A stretch of 64,000 nt of DNA from Ctena decussata (GCA_963989385.1 OZ022503.1:68174123-68238122); one strand, 5' to 3'; counted from the stretch's first letter, positions 38,927 to 53,887 are shown. Numbers and translations: made by a program. The notes: generated by a model from the letters alone, not told the origin.

Positions 38927-41900
38927 TCAAGAATAACTTCCACTGCAGGCCCATACATAAATGTTTGCTCCTTTATTACTCTTCACATGGACAATTATTT
39001 GCGCTGTTATTTGCGCCGGGCATGTACCTATGTAATTACCGTTTACAGTGCAAAGATGGATGTTATCGGTCGCTGAACGTCGGAGCAGTAGGCGTTTAAT
39101 GCATTTTCCCATAGGGTCCAATGCAAAATTGACACCTCATTTTCTCCATTCTCAAGAGCTTTGAGTCTCTGCAAAGCATATACATGAGTAGACACAAAAA
39201 AAGAGAAATAGAATGAAGGCTATTTCAGCTTTAGCTTTTATTCCGTTTGGGAGCTAAAGTCGCACAAACTTTTGTTTACAAAAAATTCGTTGGCCTATAG
39301 TTCGCAAGTTATGCAATCAGTTGACATAAGATTGTGCATGCATGTAGACATTTTAATGGCCTTTATATATACCAAGTTTCAGATGGCTACCTACTCAGAC
39401 AAGCAAGCAGTAGCGGTTTGAAATTTTCACAATTTGGGCTACACGTTCGGGACGATTCGTGACCTAAGGTGACTTGCACAATTCGGGCTGAAACTAGTGC
39501 CAAATGAGAGGGTTGGGATAAACATTCAATTGACCATATGTGCCAAAAATTTTCGTTCTTTAGTTTTCGAGTTATAGCCCCTGGAAGTCGTAAACTGCAC
39601 GACTTTGCCCTCGAATATCTCGACAACGGAGAAAGGAGAATTTCTGGGATTTTTTCCCAAGAAATATATGGGAATTATCTGTAATTTTAGCACAGTTTCA
39701 GAACGATTCGTGAAAGTCACCTTTTAAGAATAACTTCCACTGCAGGCCCATACATAAAAGTTTGCTCCTTTATTACTCTGCACATGGACAATTATTTGCG
39801 CTGTTATTTGCCCCAGGTATGTACCTATGTAATTACCGTTTACAGTGCAAAGATGGATGTTATCGGTCGCTGAACGTCGGAGCAGTAGGCGTTTAATGCA
39901 TTTTCCCTTAGGGTCCAATGCAACATTGACACCTCATTTTCTCCATTCTCAAGAGCTTTGAGTGTCTGCAAAACATATACATGTGTAGACACAAATAAGT
40001 GAAATAGAATGAAGGCTATTTCAGCTTTAGCTTTTATTCCGTTTGGGAGCTAAAGTCGCACAAACTTTTGTTTACAAAAATTTCGATGGCCTATAGTTCG
40101 CAAGTTATGCAATCAGTTGACATTAGATTGTGCAAGCATGTAGACATGGTTATGAACTTTATATATGCCAAGTTTCAGATGGCTACCTACTCAGACAAGC
40201 AAGCAGTAGCGGTTTGAAATTTTCACAATTTGGGCTACACGTTCGGGACGATTCGTGACCTTAGGTGACTTGCACAATTCGGGCTGAAACTAGTGCCAAA
40301 TGAGAGGGTTGGGATAAACATTCAATTGACCATATGTGCCAAAAATTCTCGTTCTTTAGTTTTCGAGTTATAGCCCCTGGAAGTCGTAAACTGCACGACT
40401 TTGCCCTCGAATATCTCGACAACGGAGAAAGGAGTTTCAGTTTCAGAACGTTTCGTGAATGTCACCTTTTAAGAATAACTTCCACTGCAGGCCCATACAT
40501 AAAAGTTTGCTCCTTTATTACTCTGCACATGGACAATTATTTGCGCTGTTATTTGCCCCAGGCATGTACCTATGTAATTACCGTTTACAGTGCAAAGATG
40601 GATGTTATCGGTCGCTGAACGTCGGAGCAGTAGGCGTTTAATGCATTTTCCCATAGGGTCCAATGCAAAATTGACACCTCATTTTCTCCATTCTCAAGAG
40701 CTTTGAGTCTCTGCAAAACATATACATGTGTAGACACAAATAAGTGAAATAAAATGAAGGCTATTTCAGCTTTAGCTTTTATTCCGTTTGGGAGCTAAAG
40801 TCGCACAAACTTTTGTTTACAAAAATTTCGATGGCCTATAGTTCGCAAGTTATGCAATCAGTTGACATAAGATTGTGCATGCATGTAGACATTTTAATGG
40901 CCTTTATATATGCCAAGCTTCATATGGCTACCTACTCAGACAAGCAAGCAGTAGCGGTTTGAAATTTTCACAATTTGGGCTACACGTTCGGGACGATTCG
41001 TGACGTTAGTGACTTGCACAATTCGGGCTGAAACTAGTGCCAAATGAGAGGGTTGGGATAAACATTCAATTGACTATATGTGCCAAAAATTCTCGTTCTT
41101 TAGTTTTCGAGTTATAGCCCCTGGAAGTCGTAAACTGCACGACTTTGCCCTCGAATATCTCGACAACGGAGAAAGGAGAATTTCTGGGATTTTTTCCCAA
41201 GAAATATATGGGAATTATCTGTAATTTTAGCACAGTTTCAGAACGATTCGTGAAAGTCACCTTTTAAGAATAACTTCCACTGCAGGCCCATACATAAAAG
41301 TTTGCTCCTTTATTACTCTGCACATGGACAATTATTTGCGCTGTTATTTGCCCCAGGCATGTACCTATGTAATTACCGTTTACAGTGCAAAAATGGATGT
41401 TATCGGTCGCTGAACGTCGGAGCAGTAGGCGTTTAATGCATTTTCCCATAGGGTCCAATGCAAAATTGACACCTCATTTTCTCCATTCTCAAGAGCTTTG
41501 AGTCTCTGCAAAACATATACATGTGTAGACACACATAAGTGAAATAGAATGAAGGCTATTGCAGCTTTAGCTTTTATTCCGTTTGGGAGCTAAAGTCGCA
41601 CAAACTTTTGTTTACAAAAAGTTCGATGGCCTATAGTTCGCAAGATATGCAATCAGTTGACATAAGATTGTGCATGCATGTAGACATGTTAATGGCCTTT
41701 ATATATGCCAAGTTTCAGATGGCTACCTACTCAGACAAGCAAGCAGTAGCGGTTTGAAATTTTCACAATTTGGGCTACACGTTCGGGACGATTCGTGACC
41801 TTAGGTGATCTGCACAATTCAGGCTGAAACTAGTGCAAATGAGAGGGTTGGGATAAACATTTAATTGACCATATGTGCCAAAAATTCTCGTTCTTTAGTT

Positions 41901-43270
41901 TTCGAGTTATAGCCCCTGGAAGTCGTAAACTGCACGACTTTGCCCTCGAATATCTCGACAACGGAGAAAGGAGAATTTCTGGGATTTTTTCCCAAGAAAT
42001 ATATGGGAATTATCTGTAATTTTAGCACAGTTTCAGAACGATTCGTGAAAGTCACCTTTTAAGAATAACTTCCACTGCAGGCCCATACATAAAAGTTTGC
42101 TCCTTTATTACTCTGCACATGGACAATTATTTGCGCTGTTATTTGCCCCAGGCATGTACCTATGTAATTACCGTTTACAGTGCAAAGATGGATGTTATCG
42201 GTCGCTGAACGTCGGAGCAGTAGGCGTTTAATGCATTTTCCCATAGGGTCCAATGCAAAATTGACACCTCATTTTCTCCATTCTCAAGAGCTTTGAGTCT
42301 CTGCAAAGCATATACATGTGTAGACACAAAAAAAGAGAAATAGAATGAAGGCTATTTCAGCTTTAGCTTTTATTCCGTTTGGGAGCTAAAGTCGCACAAA
42401 CTTTTGTTTACAAAAAATTCGTTGGCCTATAGTTCGCAAGTTATGCAATCAGTTGACATAAGATTGTGCATGCATGTAGACATTTTAATGGCCTTTATAT
42501 ATACCAAGTTTCAGATGGCTACCTACTCAGACAAGCAAGCAGTAGCGGTTTGAAATTTTCACAATTTGGGCTACACGTTCGGGACGATTCGTGACCTAAG
42601 GTGACTTGCACAATTCGGGCTGAAACTAGTGCCAAAGGAGAGGGTTGGGATAAACATTCAATTGACCATATGTGCCAAAAATTTTCGTTCTTTAGTTTTC
42701 GAGTTATAGCCCCTGGAAGTCGTAAACTGCACGACTTTGCCCTCGAATATCTCGACAACGGAGAAAGGAGAATTTCTGGGATTTTTTCCCAAGAAATATA
42801 TGGGAATTATCTGTAATATTAGCACAGTTTCAGAACGATTCGTGAAAGTCACCTTTTAAGAATAACTTCCACTGCAGGCCCATACATAAAAGTTTGCTCC
42901 TTTATTACTCTGCACATGGACAATTATTTGCGCTGTTATTTGCCCCAGGTATGTAACTATGTAATTACCGTTTACAGTGCAAAGATGGATGTTATCGGTC
43001 GCTGAACGTCGGAGCAGTAGGCGTTTAATGCATTTTCCCTTAGGGTCCAATGCAACATTGACACCTCATTTTCTCCATTCTCAAGAGCTTTGAGTGTCTG
43101 CAAAACATATACATGTGTAGACACAAATAAGTGAAATAGAATGAAGGCTATTTCAGCTTTAGCTTTTATTCCGTTTGGGAGCTAAAGTCGCACAAACTTT
43201 GTTTACAAAAATTTCGATGGCCTATAGTTCGCAAGTTATGCAATCAGTTGACATTAGATTGTGCAAGCAT
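38927..43270 (+). repeat. Four-unit higher-order relation, offset 3,132 bp
   Basis: From about 39160 to 40140 and from about 42290 to 43270, copies share ACACAAAAAAAGAGAAATAG, AAAATTCGTTGGCC, GACATTTTAATGG, TATATACCAAG, GTGACCTAAGGTG, CCAGGTATGTA, TTCCCTTAGGG, GCAACATTGAC, GAGTGTCTGC and GACATTAGATTGTGCAAGC. The offset equals four units, one of them the 745-bp deletion type. Confidence 0.82.
40435..40446 (+). other. 745-bp deletion-type unit junction, first of three
   Basis: After GAGAAAGGAG the normal AATTTCTGGG-to-TAGCACAG stretch is missing. The sequence reads TTTCAGTTTCAGAACGTTTCG, a net loss of about 51 bp. The TTTCAG hexamer is doubled, and the usual GAACGATTCG is GAACGTTTCG. Confidence 0.92.
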
Positions 43271-45156
43271 GTAGACATGTTAATGGCCTTTATATATGCC
43301 AAGTTTCAGATGGCTACCTACTCAGACAAGCAAGCAGTAGCGGTTTGAAATTTTCACAATTTGGGCTACACGTTCGGGACGATTCGTGACCTTAGGTGAC
43401 TTGCACAATTCGGGTTGAAACTAGTGCCAAATGAGAGGATTGGGATAAACATTCAATTGACCATATGTGCCAAAAATTCTCGTTCTTTAGTTTTCGAGTT
43501 ATAGCCCCTGAAGTCGTAAACTGCACGACTTTGCCCTCGAATATCTTGACAACGGAGAAAGGATAATTTCTGGGATTTTTTCCCAAAAAATATATGGGAA
43601 TTATCTGTAATTTTAGCACAGTTTCAGAACGATTCGTGAAAGTCACCTTTTAAGAATAACTTCCACTGCAGGCCCATACATAAAAGTTTGCTCCTTTTTT
43701 ACTCTGCACATGGACAATTATTTGCGCTGTTATTTGCCCCAGGCATGTACCTATGTAATTACCGTTTACAGTGCAAAGATGGAAGTTATCGGTCGCTGAA
43801 CGTCGGAGCAGTAGGTGTTTAATGCGTTTTCCCATAGGGTCCAATGCAACATTGACACCTCATTTTCTCCATTCTCAAGAGCTTTGAGTCTCTGCGAAAC
43901 ATATACATGTGTAGACACAAATAAGTGAAATAGAATGAAGGCTATTTCACCTTTAGCTTTTATTCCGTTTGGGAGCTAAAGTCGCACAAACTTTTGTTTA
44001 CAAAAATTTCGATGGCCTATAGTTCACAAGTTTTGCAATAAGTTGACATAAGATTGTGCATGCATGTAGACATGTTAATGGCCTTTATATATGCCAAGTT
44101 TCAGATGGCTACCTACTCAGACAAGCAAGCAGTAGCGGTTTGAAATTTTCACAATTTGGGCTACACGTTCGGGACGATTCGTGACCTTAGGTGACTTGCA
44201 CAATTCGGGCTGAAACTAGTGCCAAATGAGAGGGTTGGGATAAACATTCAATTGACCATATGTGCCAAAAATTCTCGTTCTTTAGTTTTCGAGTTATAGC
44301 CCTTGGAAGTCGTAAACTGCACGACTTTGCCCTCGAATATCTCGACAACGGAGAAAGGAGAATTTCTGGGATTTTTTCCCAAGAAATATATGGGAATTAT
44401 CTGTAATTTTAGCACAGTTTCAGAACGATTCGTGAAAGTCACCTTTTAAGAATAACTTCCACTGCAGGCCCATACATAAAAGTTTGCTCCTTTATTACTC
44501 TGCACATGGACAATTATTTGCGCTGTTATTTGCCCCAGGTATGTACCTATGTAATTACCGTTTACAGTGCAAAGATGGATGTTATCGGTCGCTGAACGTC
44601 GGAGCAGTAGGCGTTTAATGCATTTTCCCATAGTGTCCAATGCAAAATTGACACCTCATTTTCTCCATTCTCAAGAGCTTTGAGTCTCTGCAAAACATAT
44701 ACATGTGTTGACACAAATAAGTGAAATAGAATGATAGCTATTTCAGCTTTAGCTTTTATTCCGTTTGGGAGCTAAAGTCGCACAAACTTTTGTTTACAAA
44801 AATTTCGATAGCCTATAGGTCGCAAGTTATGCAATCAGTTGACATAAGATTGTGCATGCATGTAGACACGGTAATGGCCTTTATATATGCCAAGTTTCAG
44901 ATGGCTACCTACTCAGACAAGCAAGCAGTAGCGGCTTGGAATTTTCACAATTTGGGTTACACGTTTGGGACGATTCGTGACCTTCGGTGACTTGCACAAT
45001 TCGGGCTGAAACTAGTGCCAAATGAGAGGGTTGGGATAAACATTCAATTGACCATATGTGCCAAAAATTCTCGTTCTTTAGTTTTCGAGTTATAGCCCCT
45101 GGAAGTCGTAAACTGCACGACTTTGCCCTCGAATATCTCGACAACGGAGAAAGGAG

Positions 45157-45168
45157 TTTCAGTTTCAG
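45157..45168 (+). other. 745-bp deletion-type unit junction, second of three
   Basis: Same junction as at 40435: doubled TTTCAG followed by GAACGTTTCG. The identical breakpoint plus the linked A-to-T change point to one deletion event that was later copied. Confidence 0.92.
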
Positions 45169-45901
45169 AACGTTTCGTGAAAGTCACCTTTTAAGAATAA
45201 CTTCCACTGCAGGCCCATACATAAAAGTTTGCTCCTTTATTACTCTGCACATGGACAATTATTTGCGCTGTTATTTGCCCCAGGCATGTACCTATGTAAT
45301 TACCGTTTACAGTGCAAAGATGGATGTTATCGGTCGCTGAGCGTCGGAGCAGTAGGCGTTTAATGCATTTTCCCATAGGGTCCAATGCAACATTGACACC
45401 TCATTTTCTCCATTCTCAAGAGCTTTGAGTCTCTGCAAAACATATACATGTGTAGATACAAATAAGTGAAATAGAATAAAGGCTATTTCAGCTTTAGCTT
45501 TTATTCCGTTTGGGAGCTAAAGTCGCACAAACTTTTGTTTACAAAAATTTCGATGGCCTATAGTTCGCAAGTTATATAATCAGTTGACATAAGATTGTGC
45601 AAGCATGTAGACATGGTTATGACCTTTATATATGCCAAGTTTCAGATGGCTACCTACTCAGACAAGCAAGCAGTAGCGGTTTGAAATTTTCACAATTTGG
45701 GCTACACGTTCGGGACGATTCGTGACCTTAGGTGACTTGCGCAATTCGGGCTGAAACTAGTGCCAAATGAGAGGGTTGGGATAAACATTCAATTGACCAT
45801 ATGTGCCAAAAATTCCCGTTCTTTAGTTTTCGAGTTATAGCCCCTGGAAGTCGTAAACTGCACGACTTTGCCCTCGAATATCTCGACAACGGAGAAAGGA
45901 T

Positions 45902-45913
45902 TTTCAGTTTCAG
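45902..45913 (+). other. 745-bp deletion-type unit junction, third of three
   Basis: Same doubled TTTCAG junction, with GGATTTTCAG in place of GGAGTTTCAG and GTGAAAATCACC after it. It directly follows the second copy, so two short units stand in tandem. The unit starting at 45936 also shares AATAAAATGAAGG, CCAAGCTTCA, CCTTAGTGAC-type loss and TTGACTATATG with the one at 40469. Confidence 0.92.
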
Positions 45914-47526
45914 AACGTTTCGTGAAAATCACCTTTTAAGAATAACTTCCACTGCAGGCCCATACATAAAAGTTTGCTCCTTTATTACTCTGCACATGGA
46001 CAATTATTTGCGCTGTTATTTGCCCCAGGCATGTACCTATGTAATTACCGTTTACAGTGCAAAGATGGATGTTATCGGTCGCTGAACGTCGGAGCAGTAG
46101 GCGTTTAATGCATTTTCCCATAGGGTCCAATGCAAAATTGACACCTCATTTTCTCCATTCTCAAGAGCTTTGAGTCTCTGCAAAACATATACATGTGTAG
46201 ACACAAATAAGTGAAATAAAATGAAGGCTATTTCAGCTTTAGCTTTTATTCCGTTTGGGAGCTAAAGTCGCACAAACTTTTGTTTACAAAAATTTCGATG
46301 GCCTATAATTCGCAAGTTATGCAATCAGTTGACATAAGATTGTGCATGCATGTAGACATGTTAATGGCCTTTATATATGCCAAGCTTCAGATGGCTACCT
46401 ACTCAGACAAGCAAGCAGCAGCGGTTTGAAATTTTCACAATTTGGGCTACACGTTCGGGACGATTCGTGACCTTAGTGACTTGCACAATTCGGGCTGAAA
46501 CTAGTGCCAAATGAGAGGGTTGGGATAAACATTCAATTGACTATATGTGCCAAAAATTCTCGTTCTTTAGTTTTCGAGTTATAGCCCCTGGAAGTCGTAA
46601 ACTGCACGACTTTGCCCTCGAATATCTCGACAACGGAGAAAGGAGAATTTCTGGGATTTTTTTCCCAAGAAATATATGGGAATTATCTGTAATTTTAGCA
46701 CAGTTTCAGAACGATTCGTGAAAGTCACCTTTTAAGAATAACTTCCACTGCAGGCCCATACATAAAAGTTTGCTCCTTTATTACTCTGCACATGGACAAT
46801 TATTTGCGCTGTTATTTGCCCCAGGCATGTACCTATGTAATTACCGTTTACAGTGCAAAGATGGATGTTATCGGTCGCTGAACGTCGGAGCAGTAGGCGT
46901 TTAATGCATTTTCCCATAGGGTCCAATGCAAAATTGACACCTCATTTTCTCCATTCTCAAGAGCTTTGAGTCTCTGCAAAACATATACATGTGTAGACAC
47001 AAATAAGTGTAATAGAATGAAGGCTATTGCAGCTTTAGCTTTTATTCCGTTTGGGAGCTAAAGTCGCACAAACTTTTGTTTACAAAAATTTCGATGGCCT
47101 ATAGTTCGCAAGTTATGCAATCAGTTGACATAAGATTGTGCATGCATGTAGACATGTTAATGGCCTTTATATATGCCAAGTTTCAGATGGCTACCTACTC
47201 AGACAAGCAAGCAGTAGCGGTTTGACATTTTCACAATTTGGGCTACACGTTCGGGACGATTCGTGACCTTAGGTGAGTTGCACAATTCGGGCTGAAACTA
47301 GTGCCAAATGAGAGGGTTGGGATAAACATTCAATTGACCATATGTGCCAAAATTCTCGTTCTTTAGTTTTCGAGTTATAGCCCCTGGAAGTCGTAAACTG
47401 CACGACTTTGCCCTCGAATATCTCGACAACGGAGATGGGAGAATTTCTGGGATTTTTTCCCAATAAATATATGTGAATTATCTGTAATTTTAGCACAGTT
47501 TCAGAACGATTCGTGAAAGTCACCTT

Positions 47527-50500
47527 TTAAGAATAACTTCCACTGCAGGCCCATACATAAAAGTTTGCTCCTTTATTACTCTGCACATGGGGAATTATTT
47601 GCGCTGTTATTTGCCCCAGGCATGTACCCATGTAATTACCGTTTACAGTGCAAAGATGGATGTTATCGGTCGCTGAACGTCGGAGCAGTAGGGGTTTAAT
47701 GCATTTTCCCTTAGGGTCCAATGCAAAATTGACACCTCATTTTCTCCATTCTCAAGAGCTTTGAGTCTCTGCAAAACATATACATGTGTAGACACAAATA
47801 AGTGAAATAGAATGAAGGCTATTTCAGCTTTAGCTTTTATTCCGTTTGGGAGCTAAAGTCGCACAAACTTTTGTTTACAAAAGTTTCGATGGCCTATAGT
47901 TCGCAAGTTATGCAATCAGTTGACATAAGATTGTGCATGCATGTAGACCTGTTAATGGCCTTTATATATGCCAAGTTTCAGATGGCTACCTACTCAGACA
48001 AGCAAGCAGTAGCGGTTTGAAATTTTCACAATTTGGGCTACACGTTCGGGACGATTCGTGACCTTAGGTGACTTGCACCATTCGGGTTGAAACTAGTGCC
48101 AAATGAGAGGATTGGGATAAACATTCAATTGACCATATGTGCCAAAAATTCTCGTTCTTTAGTTTTCGAGTTATAGCCCCTGAAGTCGTAAACTGCACGA
48201 CTTTGCCCTCGAATATCTCGACAATGGAGAAAGGATAATTTCTGGGATTTTTTCCCAAGAAATATATGGGAATTATCTGTAATTTTAGCACAGTTTCAGA
48301 ACGATTCGTGAAAGTCACCTTTTAAGAATAACTTCCACTGCAGGCCCATACATAAAAGTTTGCTCCTTTATTACTCTGCACATGAACAATTATTTGCGCT
48401 GTTATTTGCCCCAGGCATGTACCTATGTAATTACCGTTTACAGTGCAAAGATGGATGTTATCGGTCTCTGAACGTCGGAGCAGTAGGTGTTTAATGCGTT
48501 TTCCCATAGGGTCCAATGCAAAATTGACACCTCATTTTCTCCATTCTCAAGAGCTTTGAGTCTCTGCAAAACATATACAAGTGTAGACACAAATAAGTGA
48601 AATAGAATGAAGGCTATTTCAGCTTTAGCTTTTAGTCCGTTTGGGAGCTAAAGTCGCACAAACTTTTGTTTACAAAAATTTCGATGGCCTATAGTTCGCA
48701 AGTTATGCAATCAGTTGACATAAGATTGTGCATGCATGTAGACATGCTAATTACCTTTTATATATGCCAAGTTTCAGATGTTTACCTACTCAGACAAGCA
48801 AGCAGTAGCGGTTTGAAATTTTCACAATTTGGGCTACACGTTCGGGACGATTCGTGACCTTAGGTGACTTGCACAATTCGGGCTGAAACTAGTGCCAAAT
48901 GAGAGGGTTGGGATAAACATTCAATTGACCATATGTGCCAAAATTCTCGTTCTTTAGTTTTCGAGTTATAGCCCCTGGAAGTCGTAAACTGCAGGACTTT
49001 GCCCTCGAATATCTCGACAACGGAGAAAGGATAATTTCTGGGATTTTTTCCCAAGAAATATATGGGAATTATCTGTCATTTTAGCACAGTTTCAGAACGA
49101 TTCGTGAACGTCACCTTTTAAGAATAACTTCCACTGCAGGCCCATACATAAAAGTTTGCTCCTTTATTACTCTGCACATGGGCAATTATTTGCGCTGTTA
49201 TTTGCCCCAGGCATGTATCTATGTAATTACCGTTTACAGTGCAAAGATGGATGTTATTGGTCGCTGAACGTCGGAGCAGTAGGGGTTTAATGCATTTTCC
49301 CTTAGGGTCCAATGCAAAATTGACACCTCATTTTCTCCATTCTCAAGAGCTTTGAGTCTCTGCAAAACATATACATGTGTAGACACAAATAAGTGAAATA
49401 GAATGAAGGCTATTTCAGCTTTAGCTTTTATTCCGTTTGGGAGCTAAAGTCGCACAAACTTTTGTTTACAAAAGTTTCGATGGCCTATAGTTCGCAAGTT
49501 ATGCAATCAGTTGACATAAGATTGTGCATGCATGTAGACCTGTTAATGGCCTTTATATATGCCAAGTTTCAGATGGCTACCTACTCAGACAAGCAAGCAG
49601 TAGCGGTTTGAAATTTTCACAATTTGGGCTACACGTTCGGGACGATTCGTGACCTTAGGTGACTTGCACCATTCGGGTTGAAACTAGTGCCAAATGAGAG
49701 GATTGGGATAAACATTCAATTGACCATATGTGCCAAAAATTCTCGTTCTTTAGTTTTCGAGTTATAGCCCCTGAAGTCGTAAACTGCACGACTTTGCCCT
49801 CGAATATCTCGACAATGGAGAAAGGATAATTTCTGGGATTTTTTCCCAAGAAATATATGGGAATTATCTGTAATTTTAGCACAGTTTCAGAACGATTCGT
49901 GAAAGTCACCTTTTAAGAATAACTTCCACTGCAGGCCCATACATAAAAGTTTGCTCCTTTATTACTCTGCACATGAACAATTATTTGCGCTGTTATTTGC
50001 CCCAGGCATGTACCTATGTAATTACCGTTTACAGTGCAAAGATGGATGTTATCGGTCTCTGAACGTCGGAGCAGTAGGTGTTTAATGCGTTTTCCCATAG
50101 GGTCCAATGCAAAATTGACACCTCATTTTCTCCATTCTCAAGAGCTTTGAGTCTCTGCAAAACATATACATGTGTAGACACAAATAAGTGAAATAGAATG
50201 AAGGCTATTTCAGCTTTAGCTTTTATTCCGTTTGGGAGCTAAAGTCGCACAAACTTTTGTTTACAAAAATTTCGATGGCCTATAGTTCGCAAGTTATGCA
50301 ATCAGTTGACATAAGATTGTGCATGCATGTAGACATGTTAATGGCCTTTATATATGCCAAGTTTCAGATGTTTACCTACTCAGACAAGCAAGCAGTAGCG
50401 GTTTGAAATTTTCACAATTTTGGCTACACGTTTGGGACGATTCGTGACCTTAGGTGACTTGCACAATTCGGGCTGAAACTAGTGCCAAATGAGAGGGTTG

Positions 50501-50707
50501 GGATAAACATTCAATTGACCATATGTGCCAAAATTCTCGTTCTTTAGTTTTCGAGTTATAGCCCCTGGAAGTCGTAAACTGCACGACTTTGCCCTCGAAT
50601 ATCTCGACAACGGAGAAAGGAGAATTTCTGGGATTTTTTCCCAAGAAATATATGGGAATTATCTGTCATTTTAGCACAGTTTCAGAACGATTCGTGAACG
50701 TCACCTT
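47527..50707 (+). repeat. Two-unit higher-order repeat (47527-49117 and 49118-50707)
   Basis: Two unit types alternate. Type A (47527, 49118, and again 50708) has GTAGGGGTTTAATGC and TTCCCTTAGGG. Type B (48322, 49913) has CATGAACAATTATT, GGTCTCTGAACG, GTAGGTGTTTAATGCG and CAGATGTTTACC. Linked variants in A include AAAAGTTTCGATGG, GTAGACCTG, GCACCATTCGGGTTG, GCCCCTGAAGTCG and GACAATGGAG. The period is 1,590-1,591 bp. A related B-type stretch lies at about 43400-43850. Confidence 0.9.
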
Positions 50708-53700
50708 TTAAGAATAACTTCCACTGCAGGCCCATACATAAAAGTTTGCTCCTTTATTACTCTGCACATGGACAATTATTTGCGCTGTTATTTGCCCCAG
50801 GCATGTACCTATGTAATTACCGTTTACAGTGCAAAGATGGATGTTATCGGTCGCTGAACGTGGGAGCAGTAGGGGTTTAATGCATTTTCCCTTAGGGTCC
50901 AATGCAAAATTGACACCTCATTTTCTCCATTCTCAAGAGCTTTGAGTCTCTGCAAAACATATACATGTGTAGACACAAATAAGTGAAATAGAATGAAGGC
51001 TATTTCAGCATTAGCTTTTATTCCGTTTGGGAGCTTAAGTCGCACAAACTTTTGTTTACAAAAATTTCGATGGCCTATAGTTCGCAAGTTATGCAATCAG
51101 TTGACAGATTGTGCATGCATGTAGACATGTTAATGGCCTTTATATATGCCAAGTTTCAGATGGCTACCTACTCAGACAAGCAAGCAGTAGCGGTTTGAAA
51201 TTTTCACAATTTGGGCTACACGTTCGGGACGATTCGTGACCTTAGGTGACTTGCACAATTCGGGCTGAAACTAGTGCCAAATGAAAGGGTTGGGATAAAC
51301 ATTCAATTGACCATATGTGCCAAAAATTCTCGTTCTTTAGTTTTCGAGTTATAGCCCCTGGAATTCGTAAACTGCACGACTTTGCCCTCGAATATCTCGA
51401 CAACGGAGAAAGGATAATTTCTGGGATTTTTTCCCAAGAAATATATGGGAATTATCTGCAATTTTAGCACAGTTTCAGAACGAGTCGTGAAAGTCACCTT
51501 TTAAAAATAACTTCCACTGCAGGCCCATACATAAAAGTTTGCTCCTTTATTACTCTGCACGTGGACAATTATTTGCGCTGTTATTTGCCCCAGGCATGTA
51601 CCTATGTAATTACCGTTTACAGTGCAAAGATGGATGTTATCGGTCTCTGAACGTCGGAGCAGTAGGCGTTTAATGCATTTTCCCATAGGGTCCAATGCAA
51701 AATTGACACCTCATTTTCTTCATTCTCAAGAGCTTTGTGTCTTTGCAAAACATATACATGTGTAGACACAAATAAGTGAAATAGAATGAAGGCTATTTCA
51801 GCTTTAGCTTTTATTCCGTTTGGGAGCTAAAGTCGCACAAACTTTTGTTTACAAAAAGTTCGATGGCCTATAGTTCGCAAGTTATGCTATCAGTTGACAT
51901 AAGATTGTGCATGCATGTAGACATGTTAATGGCCTTTATATATGCCAAGTTTCAGATGGCTACCTACTCAGACAAGCAAGCAGTAGCGGTTTGAAATTTT
52001 CACAATGTGGGCTACACGTTCGGGACGATTCGTGACCTTAGGTGACTTGCACAATTCGGGCTGAAACTAGTGCCAATGAGAGGGTTGGGATAAACATTCA
52101 ATTGACCATATGTGCCAAAATTCTCGTTCTTTAGTTTTCGAGTTATAGCCCCTGGAAGTCGTAAACTGCACGACTTTGCCCTCGAATATCTCGACAACGG
52201 AGAAAGGAGAATTTCTGGGAGTTTTTTCCCAAGAAATATATGGGAATTATCTGTAATTTTAGCACAGTTTCAGAACGATTCGTGAAAGTCACCTTTTAAG
52301 AATAACTTCCACTGCAGGCCCATACATAAAAGTTTGCTCCTTTATTACTCTGCACATGGACAATTTTTTGCGCTGTTATTTGCCCCAGGCATGTACCTAT
52401 GTAATTATCGTTTACAGTGCAAAGATGGATGTTATCGGTAGTTGAACGTCGGAGCAGTAGGCGTTTAATGCATTTTTCCATAGGGTCCAATGAAACACTG
52501 ACACCTCATTTTCTCCATTCTCAAGAGCTTTGAGTCTCTGCAAAACATATACATGTGTAGACACAAATAAGTGAAATAGAATAAAGGCTATTTCAGCTTT
52601 AGCTTTTATTTCGTTTGGGAGCTAAAGTCGCACAAACTTTTGTTTACAAAAATTTCGATGGCCTATAGTTCGCAAGTTATGCAATCAGTTGACATAAGAT
52701 TGTGCAAGCATGTAGACATGTTAATGGCCTTTATATATGCCAAGTTTCAGATGGCTACCTACTCAGACAAGCAAGCAGTAGCGGTTTGAAATTTTCACAA
52801 TTTGGGCTACACGTTCTTGACGATTCGTGACCTTAGGTGACTTGCACAATTCGGGCTGAAACTAGTGCCAAATGAGAGGATTGGGATAAACATTCAATTG
52901 ACCATATGTGCAAAAAATTCTCGTTATTTAGTTTTCGAGTTATAGCCCCTGGAAGTCGTAAACTGCACGACTTTGCCCTCGAATATCTCGACAACGGAGA
53001 AAGGAGAATTTCTGGGATTTTTTCCCAAAAAATATATGGGAATTATCTGTAATTTTAGCACAGTTTCAGAACGATTCGTGAAAGTCACCTTTTAAGAATA
53101 ACTTCCACTACAGGCCCATACATAAAAGTTTGCTCCTTTATTACTCTGCACATGGACAATTATTTGCGCTGTTATTTGCACCAGGCATGTACCTATGTAA
53201 TTACCGTTTACAGTGCAAAGATGGATGTTATCGGTCGCTGAACGTCGGAGCAGTAGGCGTTTAATGCATTTTCCCATAGGGTCCAATGCAAAATTGACAC
53301 CTCATTTTCTCCATTCTCAAGAGCTTTGAGTCTCTGCTAAACATATACATATGTAGACACAAATAAGTGAAATAGAATGAAGGCTATTTCAGCTTCAGCT
53401 TTTATTCCGTTTGGGAGCTAAAGTCGCACAAACTTTTGTTTACAAAAATTTCGATGGCCTATAGTTCGCAAGTTATGCAATCAGTTAACATAAGATTGTG
53501 CATGCATGTAGACATGTTAATGGCCTTTATATATGCCAAGTTTCAGATGGCTACCTACTCAGACAAGCAAGCAGTAGCGGTTTGAAATTTTCACAATTTG
53601 GGCTACACGTTCGGGACGATTCGTGACCTTAGGTGACTTGCACAATTCGGGCTGAAACTAGTGCCAAATGAGAGGGTTGGGATAAACATTCAATTGACCA

Positions 53701-53887
53701 TATGTTCCAAAAATTCTCGTTCTATAGTTTTCGAGTTATAGCCCCTGGAAGTCGTAAACTGCACGACTTTGCCCTCGAATATCTCGACAACGGAGAAAGG
53801 AGAATTTCTGGGATTTTTTCCCAAGAAATATATGGGAATTATCTGTAATTTTAGCACAGTTTCAGAACGATTCGTGAAAGTCACCAT

